64,000 nucleotides of DNA, from contig JAHLJT010000631.1 in assembly GCA_031308135.1 (NCBI GenBank), positions 149,913,425 to 149,977,424 on the forward strand, in the 5' to 3' direction. The notes below the pieces were generated by a model. That model did not search any database and was not told the DNA's origin. It saw only the letters and a list, made by a program, of their open reading frames with translations. Below are positions 57,301 through 64,000 of this stretch, one piece after another. Origin of the DNA: Acheta domesticus. Taxonomy: Eukaryota > Arthropoda > Insecta > Orthoptera > Gryllidae. The position numbers and the translations under genes are program-made. Numbering within the stretch: position 1 is the stretch's first letter; the number at the start of each line of letters is the position of its first letter.

Positions 57301-59860
57301 AAACTGTCCCCGACGACGCTAAACTGGTTGGTATTCTAAAACGCACCTAATGAATGAGGGAATTTGAGTTGCGACAAATTGCAGAACAAAGGCTAACAAA
57401 CGAATTTCAAATCTAATTTAGTTGTGCTACATAAAGACCTGCCTTGAGACCTTCCTTTTACACTGATGCGTCAAATATTGCAGAATATTCGCCGCCCTGC
57501 GGTACACGCGGTCGATTGTTCATATGTCTTAGTTGTTCTCTGTTCGTACCAGCAAGAAAACTTCTTAATTAATCATATGTTCATCGCAAATACCTTTGTG
57601 AATTGTACCAACTTTCATTTTGTATTTATTCAACCACGAGTTTGCCAGCGCCTTGCGATTTCTCAGAACCCCTGTTTCCGTTTCACCACTAACGTTGCCC
57701 CTTACTTAGAACCGCATGCAACGAACCCAAATTCTACGTAGTAATTCATTCACTATGAAGTTAACTGCACAAGGCACATTGAAAATTCTTAATCACTTAC
57801 ATTTCTTTGATAACTTACATTACTTTAACAATTTACATGCCTTAATAACTTACATTTCTATGCAATTTGTTTAACTGACAATTCAAGTTACAACTCTCTC
57901 ATTACATGAACACGTGTGCCTATAATCTTGGTGCCACTAATCTTGGCGGAAAGCCGGCCTGACCGCCCCAGGCTCCACACGGCACAAGTTCAGTTGAGAA
58001 CGCGACATCACAATGTACAAACGTGCGCGTCCCTCGCTCACATTTGCAACACGTGACGCGTGTGCAAGATTCTTTGGTTTTTCTTTATAGTTCAATGTCA
58101 TACAACGAACTAGTCTGTGCCATCAACTACGTCGTATGGAAGTTAACATGTCTTAAGTGAACTGTTGTACGTGTGAACCATGAACTGCATCTTGAGTGTT
58201 ATGAGATACGTGTTCTCGCGCTGCCATTCGGAACAGTGAATTAGTACATTTATATTGTGACTAAACATTTCTACACAATACAGAAGTTGATTCTCAGGTG
58301 TTATGCAATAGCGCCATACTTCTTCTTTGGCAGTATCCTTTCGTGTGCTTACATTTCGCTAAACAACTAAGTACAATGCAAGCCTTCAACATTTTGCGCA
58401 ATATGACGCAACCCTTCTATTCGTAACATTCTCGCCTTGTACACTTCATTGAACATCTAATTCCCAGTGTGACAACATTGCAACAGTGTAACAAGTGATC
58501 TGTGCATAACAGCAGGGTGCTCATTAATTCTATCGTGCGTCTCCTGTATACAAGATACATCATCCTATTTGCTGCGCGCGTGACACATATGCCACCCCAG
58601 CGTCACCCCCACCACGTCGGCTCTGCCGGCGAAATCTACAGCTCACTTTCGCCAGGACAATAGCACAAGCGTTTGTAACACCCAGTATAATAATTATCTG
58701 TGATACAACAGCCTCACGTTTTACCTAAATTCAAATTCTGAATTTTGCTGGTGTCAAGAACTTTAATTTTAACAATTTCAATAGTTTAATTCAAATCAAA
58801 ATAATTTCATGTTTATGCTTAATTGATACAGTGTCATTCCATTCCTTGCAAGGTATTAATTTCAATTATGTAACTTGTAATGTGTAACAGTCTTTGATCT
58901 AATTATATGTGTTCATTCTATACGCCTCTCAATTCATTTGTGGCGATGACAGATCCTGAGAGAACATTTCCAGAAACGCGAGACTGGTGACTGGCTCATC
59001 AACAATAAATTCATCGCCAGTGGTCCACCAAGTATGTAGCAATCAGAGGATGTAAGTGGCAGCGTAAATTGATTTCGCCTTAATTTATATACACTCTGCT
59101 AATCACAACACGCGTTGAAATTTCCATTAGTTAAAACTTTTCGAAACACTCAGAACCTCTGTTATTATACCCAGAAGTCATAGCTTCCTGTTCGTGCCAA
59201 CAGGCTTCATATTGTCAAGAGAACAGCATCAATAACACCGTACACGGCACAGCATCATGCAGACCAAAGCGAGCAATAAAATAACAAAAGATACAGCTTT
59301 CTAATACATAGCTTGTTCTTATTATTGTTATATATTGCAGGTTTTAAAATTTTGAGGTCAGTTAAGTGTTTAATGTTATGCCAGAAACATCTCACAACCT
59401 GTTTGTGACAAGCCAAAATTTAAATGATACATCTGAGAGATCACCGCGTGTACGCGAGTAACTTCAATAAGCGTACGTACATGACTGTTAATTCATTTTT
59501 TGAAAATCACAAATGTGCCTTCTTTGATATCCAACGTAATTCCCTAAAATACAACTGTTGTGAGAGATTCAAATGTTTCTCCTTTTGTGTCGCTTCTTTA
59601 AAAAGTTTCATAAGCTGCAAGTTTACCAACATGTTGTCATGTAGGGTCAATTATACAAAAAACTCTACGTATCTTTTAATATGAGTGATCGGGTTGTAGA
59701 TCTTCGCTGCTTTTATATTATTTTTAAGATATGATCAAGCTGCCACAGAAAATTGCATTGTATTATCTGATGCATACATTCGACTACCGTGCTGGTAGAA
59801 TCTCGGGGACTGAGTATCGCGGACGATTTTGTGACAATTAGGGAACGGAATATATTGTAA
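54330..59860. other. Long unassigned region
   Basis: I find no supported gene or complete mobile element here. Local features are a GC-rich patch with an inverted CCAAT pair (ACCAATCAC 55130 / GTGATTGGT 55165), a CpG-richer segment at 57040-57330, and a region ending in tttgtaacacccag (58672-58686) that could be an LTR edge. Short ORFs look random. Confidence 0.5.
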
Positions 59861-59861
59861 A

Positions 59862-60000
59862 CTAATGCTGCTACAGAATTACACAGACATTTCCGTATGT
59901 TTCCTATTTCCTTCGGTCTGAGCTACCTATTCGGAATTGCCATATACACGTGCGAGCTGCCATCTATCGCCTCCCAAAGTACATTTTCTGACGTCGTAGG
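59862..60000 (+). repeat. Dispersed AT-rich repeat family, start block
   Basis: AAACTAATGCTGCTACAGAATT, cacagacatttccgtatg, ctattcggaattgcc and gctgccatctatcgcc identify the family's 5' block; it is cut off where the Penelope-like fragment begins. Confidence 0.75.
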
Positions 60001-60009
60001 CTTCTGCGG

Positions 60010-60250
60010 CCGGAGTCATGTGGATGATCATGGCTGTCCGGGTGACGCCGCGTCGAAGGCTGTGTTGCCGACGTTTCGACCATTTTGTCGTGGTCTTCCT
60101 CAGGGCTGGAATGCGCCAGGATTTTTCTTTAATTTCCCCCCCTCCAGTTACCCTGGGGGGCAGAAATTTATTCAATGTTCGGGGTACAAATTGAGCTGCA
60201 GCCGATTAGGCTTGTGCAGCGGGCTTCGGATCTATCTTAAATAAACTATT
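60010..60250 (-). mobile_element. Penelope-like retroelement terminal fragment
   Basis: On the minus strand the sequence reads CCTGAGGAAGACCA...TGGTCGAAACGTCGGCAACACA, followed by CGGCGTCACCCGGACAGCC. I recall this 'CTGAxGAAG - stem - GAAACGTCGG' pattern from terminal repeats of Penelope-like elements, which can encode hammerhead ribozymes. No reverse transcriptase or GIY-YIG nuclease is present. A C-run/G-run hairpin lies at 60137-60161. Confidence 0.45.
60073..60103 (-). ncRNA. Hammerhead-like core (CUGAGGA / stem II / GAAAC)
   Basis: CUGAGGA (60103-60097) fits CUGANGA; GACCA/UGGUC form a 5-bp stem II; GAAAC is at 60077-60073. A stem III ACGUCG/CGGCGU with GUC after it can be drawn, but stem I does not pair well, so activity is doubtful. 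Confidence 0.35.
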
Positions 60251-60459
60251 TACTTGAAAACTATCTTAAAATTAGTTACCACAACAATTACCACTTTGGG
60301 CATTGGCTAGTATTTATACAAAAGGATTGAGAGTGAATTCTCTATAAAGTTCTTCCTGCCGAGACTTTTGAAATCATGCTCACTCTCATTCATTCTTAAG
60401 GTATATTTACAACACATTCACTCACTCATACATACATTGCACTTCACTATTTACACTAT

Positions 60460-61668
60460 TTACATCACTTTTGATCGGAGAAGAGGTTTTAGAAGAAGGG
60501 TTCTAATTTTGTTTTTGGCAGCGAGATATCGAGCGTGTGCATGCCAGCAAAGACCGCTGTCAAGAAACACGCCCAAATATCTCGCTTCGCTCTGCCATGG
60601 GAGACGCGTGCCCGCCAAGCTCACCGTTTCATTGGGGTCTGCCCTCTTACGAGTAAATTTGACAGCCACACATTTTCCTAGGTTTAGAGCGAGTCGTTTC
60701 CGACTCAGCCATTCGGGAAAGGCGGCGAGACAATTGCTTAAGTATTTAATTGACTGCCTTCCGTTCGCCGATTTCGCGTAATACGCAAAATCATCCGCAA
60801 ACATCAGGAGACCGCAGCATTGAATACCAGTCCTTTTATCAGCAGGAAGCGGCGCGTCATTAACGTATAAGCCGAAGAGCGTAGGACAGAGAACGCTCCC
60901 CTGAGGTACACCCGTCTCGGCACGTCTGAGGGACGAATGTACTTTGTTAACTCGCACTTTGAACGGCCTGTCAGAGAGGAAACTCGCGATCAATCTGAGG
61001 TAGCAGTCGCTTACCCCCAACCGCGCGAGACACGCGAGCAACCCCGCATGCCACACGGAGTCGAAAGCAGACCGCATGTACAGAAAGACAGCAGGCAAAT
61101 TTTGCCGTCTCTCGAGGGCGAGGCCGATCTCTGTGCAAAGCCGCGTAAGCTGCTGCGCGGAGCTGTGACCAGCTCTAAAGCCAAATTGTTCATGTCTGAA
61201 AAGGTTGAGACGACGTATTTCCTGTTGCAACCGCGACAGAATCAGTCTCTCAAACGTCTTCCCTAAGATGGAGAGTAGATTAATAGGTCTATAACTGCTC
61301 CGGAGTAATTTGTTTTTGCCAGGTTTAGGTAATAGCGAGATGGTCGCTAATCTTCATGCCTTGGGAAAATATCCGCGCGCCAGGCATGCATTCAGGAGCT
61401 CGAGTAAAACCTCGACTCCGTGCCCACCCAGAGCGCGCAGTTGCGCTGCTGATACACCATCTGGGCCACGAGCTTTCTTAGGATTTAAAGCTCTCAGCTC
61501 CGTCTGTAACTCCCTCCTCGTCACCCGGCGCGCCGAGAAGAGGGGGGCCGGCGGGCCAACGGCATTGTAGCTGGCTGTGCGCGCCAATGGACCACCGCCT
61601 GTTACAGTGGTGACCGACGGCGGCGCAGCGGCGCCCATTCCGAACGAACGAAACTGCAGCTCGAGCAA
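60460..61668 (-). pseudogene. Jockey-type ORF2, reverse transcriptase domain
   Basis: RALNPKKARGPDGVSAAQLR opens the domain. A TGA near 61354 interrupts; beyond it the same frame gives LLPKPGKN, YRPINLLSILGKTFERLIL, EQFGFRAGHSSAQQL, VFLYMRSAFDSVWHAGLL, TGVPQGSVLCPTLFGLYVND and LMFADDFAYYAKS. In the first catalytic block 'FLYMRSAFD' the usual Asp before the aromatic/Ser run is Tyr-Met, so a key Asp appears lost; FADD is kept. YLGVFLDSGLCWHAHA follows. Confidence 0.85.
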
Positions 61669-62249
61669 ATCCGCGAAGATTTCACTCTTTGCTGCGTCGT
61701 CCCACGCGTAAGCAGGCGTAGATGGTGGAGCACCCGGCGCCCCCGTCCCGGCATTGCTCTGGATTGGGCTGTTTACTCCCGGTTTACGGCCCAGCGCACG
61801 AAATAGATCCCAAATGTGCCTCTCAAGAAGATTGCACTTTGCAATGGTTTCAGACCATTGAGCAGCTCTCTCATCTCGTAGAGATGAACGGAATTCTCTG
61901 CTTAATCTGCGCGCCCGCTCTCCGTCAACGGGATCACCGTAGCGGCGATGAACCTTAACAGTTCTGCGCAGATCTGTTAAGATCCTTCTTTGGTTATCTG
62001 TGAGCTGAGGGCGAGAATTCTCTATTCGCGTGACAGTTGTATTTTACTTGAAAACCGATTTCAACGTTACAGTGAAATGATTCACTGCTTCGTCGATCTC
62101 AGCTTCCGTATTTAGTGGTTTCTGCTCAAGCTGAGAATTCAGCTGTGTTGCGAAACCTGCCCAGTCTGTGTCATTCGAAGTTCGAAAGTTAGCTCGGCGT
62201 GTCACTGCAAGAGACGCCACTACATGTTACAGGATTATGATCGGAATCC

Positions 62250-62861
62250 AGTGCGGCGATTGAACGGGGAACCACGCATTCAACGCCTTTCACGATCATA
62301 AAATCAATAACGCCCTGGTTCCGATTTCGTACCTCCAGAAAATGTGTAGGGCTATTCGGTGCGCAGATCTCTACTGCAGATCCGCCTTGTCGCTACAAGA
62401 TTGGCAATTTTGTTGCCGTTTCTATTTGCTCCGAGGCCACCCCAATTCCTATGTCTAGCGTTAAAATCACCCAGAAGGATGACTTTGGAATTAAATGCAA
62501 GAAGTGCATCAATTCCAGACGATTGGTCTGGGCAGTAGACGGATACCACTAGAAGTCGACCGCTTCCCACCCAAACGTACGACCGCCTCTAGAGACGCTA
62601 GAGCAATAGCAGGGATTTCTCTTTTCGCTGCGGCAATTCGCGGCCAAGCGCGATCGCTACACCGCCACCTGGCCTGCATACGCGGTCTCGGCGATAAACA
62701 GCGAATCCCCGGAGTTTGAATTTGTTTTCATCACTAAGCCACGTTTCTTGTAAAGCCAAGATATCTAGTTGAAATTCAACTGAGAATTGTTCCAATTGCT
62801 GGGCTTTTAGTATTGCACTTCGCGCATTCCAGGTGCAGGCGCGGAGAGGTGCTGTTCGCAT
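62250..62861 (-). pseudogene. Jockey-type ORF2, endonuclease domain
   Basis: ATG 62861 begins MRTAPLRACTWNARSAILKA (catalytic Asn), DILALQETWLSDENKFKLRG (catalytic Glu) and YRRDR..GGGVAIAL. A frameshift near 62600 moves the reading to the frame that gives VVSVYCPDQSSG and VILLGDFNARHRNWGG (catalytic D-x-N). The domain pattern is the APE-type endonuclease. Confidence 0.8.
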
Positions 62862-63690
62862 AGCTACGCGGTTATTTGAGTTAGGCAATTGTTCGTAAAT
62901 ACGCTCTAATATCACCAAAAACTGGCTTTTGGTGAGTATGGGCGTGGCAGCTGCGGGTGCAGTGGGCCCCGCTCCGGACGCCTGTGAATGCGTTGCTTTG
63001 GCCTGCGCGGTGCGTGCCGCGCCAGAGCGTTGCACGTCCGCAGAATTGGCCGGCCCGCCGCTAGCTGCCTGCCGAGGCGCCTTGTTCCTTCTAGGATCTT
63101 TTAGGCGATTGAGTCTCTCGGCCTCTTTTGCACGCGCGTCGGAAGGACGCGTGGGCAACGTGCAAAATTTGCACCCTGTGTACGATGCATCATGGTTCTT
63201 CTTACAATTGCAGCAAACAGGTAAAAGATTGAAATTACCTCTGTTTGGGCTATGCGCCCTTCCTTTCTTATCGGCCTCTGCTTGGTGACCCTCGCCCGTG
63301 CAGAGGCGGCAGCGCACTTAGCACTCATAATTGCGAGCGATGTGGCCCCAACGGCAGCATCGCAAACAAAATCGAGGTCTTGCCCACTTTTCGCGTTGGA
63401 CCTCGATTGTAAAGGATTCTATTTGTTTGAGATGATAGATCTTGTGCGACTCGACGCTGTCACGAAGTGTGACAGCAAAAGTTCCTGTGGGAACTTGTAC
63501 TCGCCGAGTTTCGGTGCCTGTTGCACCTTCGGCTGCACCAGAATCGTGGTTCCTTGCGACCACAGATTCTTTCAGCAGACAGATTTGCCTGACTGCATGA
63601 AGATCATAGCCCAGCTCTCTTAGCTTACTGTCTACAACTTCTTTGGTATAGCCGAGCGGAAGCTCTCGAATAAATACTCTTAAGAGCTCT
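62862..63690 (-). pseudogene. Jockey-type ORF1 (gag-like, CCHC zinc knuckles), one stop
   Basis: The N-terminal part reads RELPLGYTKEVVDSKLRELG, the PRE_C2HC-type domain that precedes the zinc knuckles in Jockey gag proteins. CLRCCRWGHIARNYEC is the first CCHC knuckle; RCRLCTGEGHQ and CCNCKKNHDASYTGC are the second and third. A TAA (63318-63320) sits between knuckles one and two in the same frame. An Ala/Thr/Pro-rich tail with KSQFLVILERIYEQLPN follows. Such proteins package the element RNA. It is inactive through the stop unless read through. Confidence 0.8.
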
Positions 63691-63794
63691 TAATGCTCGG
63701 GTTTATATATTGGTGGGGGCCGAATAAGATTGGCTGAAACAGCCGGCCAATCGGGAGGCCTCCCAATCGGGAGGGGGTGTGGTCAGGTGGCGCG

Positions 63795-63915
63795 GCGCGT
63801 TATCGGACGGCGCGGAACGGTCCGCCCGGTGGTATGGCGCGGCTCGGGATCGGACGGCACGGGCCGGTCCGCGGTTGGTCCGCAAGGTGTGGTCCGGGAT
63901 CGGACGGCGTGGGAG
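63795..63915 (-). repeat. Direct repeats in the LINE 5' leader
   Basis: 'atcggacggc' recurs at about 63802, 63849 and 63899 with spacings of 47 and 50 bp, each followed by cggtccg/ggtccgc variants. It is a short GC-rich tandem array at the presumed 5' end. Confidence 0.7.
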
Positions 63916-64000
63916 CTTCATTTTCGTTATTTTCTTTATTTTCTTTATTATTATCATTTTGTCACCACACATGTAAATACTGTAAATATTATAATTATGT

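Larger units (their letters stand above)
60460..63900 (-). mobile_element. Jockey-type LINE, decayed, 3'-truncated
   Basis: Order on the minus strand: a GC-rich 5' leader with ~48-bp direct repeats, gag-like ORF1 with zinc knuckles (63690 to about 62930), endonuclease (62861 to about 62260), linker, and reverse transcriptase (61668 to 60460). The reading ends in the region after the RT thumb at 60460; C-terminal ORF2 and a poly(A) tail are not seen. Confidence 0.8.

Overview
This window looks like transposon-rich nuclear DNA from an animal with a large, AT-rich genome, most likely an insect or other arthropod. Reasons: there is no bacterial gene organisation; it holds CR1-like and Jockey-type LINEs, a P-like THAP transposase, a ZMYM1/TTF-type hAT transposase, Helitron termini, tRNA-derived SINEs and a probable solo LTR, with long non-coding repeats between them. 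I see no convincing host protein-coding gene. The species cannot be named from the sequence.

Layout. 0-9.8 kb: a small TIR element (314-784), then a non-coding dispersed repeat on both strands, interrupted at 6578-7684 by a TIR element with a TA target duplication and a decayed Tc1/IS630-like transposase. 10.35-15.6 kb: a decayed CR1-like LINE abutting a Helitron (helicase C-terminus plus 3' hairpin and CTAG). 15.7-23.3 kb: more dispersed repeat, split by an LTR-like insertion (18298-20305, 5-bp duplication) that holds a Jockey reverse transcriptase fragment. 24.25-29.12 kb: the best-preserved element, a CR1-like LINE whose ORF1 has a hydrophobic anchor, a 2A-like NPGP motif, a coiled coil and an SGNH esterase, followed by a GGC/GAC triplet array and an intact endonuclease-reverse transcriptase ORF2. 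30-41 kb: an inverted Helitron end, SINE pieces, a 730-bp insertion with a 14-bp duplication, CpG-rich patches, LINE fragments and a GGGGC array. 41.27-45.27 kb: a P-like element with 28-bp inverted ends and a broken THAP transposase. 45.6-50.9 kb: dispersed repeat, then a hAT element interrupted by a SINE with a 12-bp duplication and a snap-back 5' end. 51-60 kb: mostly unassigned DNA with microsatellites and a ~150-bp tandem repeat. 60-63.9 kb: a Penelope-like fragment with a hammerhead-like core, and a decayed Jockey-type LINE on the minus strand.

The genes do not form a pathway; they are mobile elements of different ages, several nested. Removing an insertion and one target copy makes the interrupted sequence continuous in three places (TA at 6576/7685, ATTTT at 18293/20306, ATTATTTAAGAT at 50319/50632). 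These boundaries are the firmest structural statements here. Family names rest on motif recognition by eye, without database searches.
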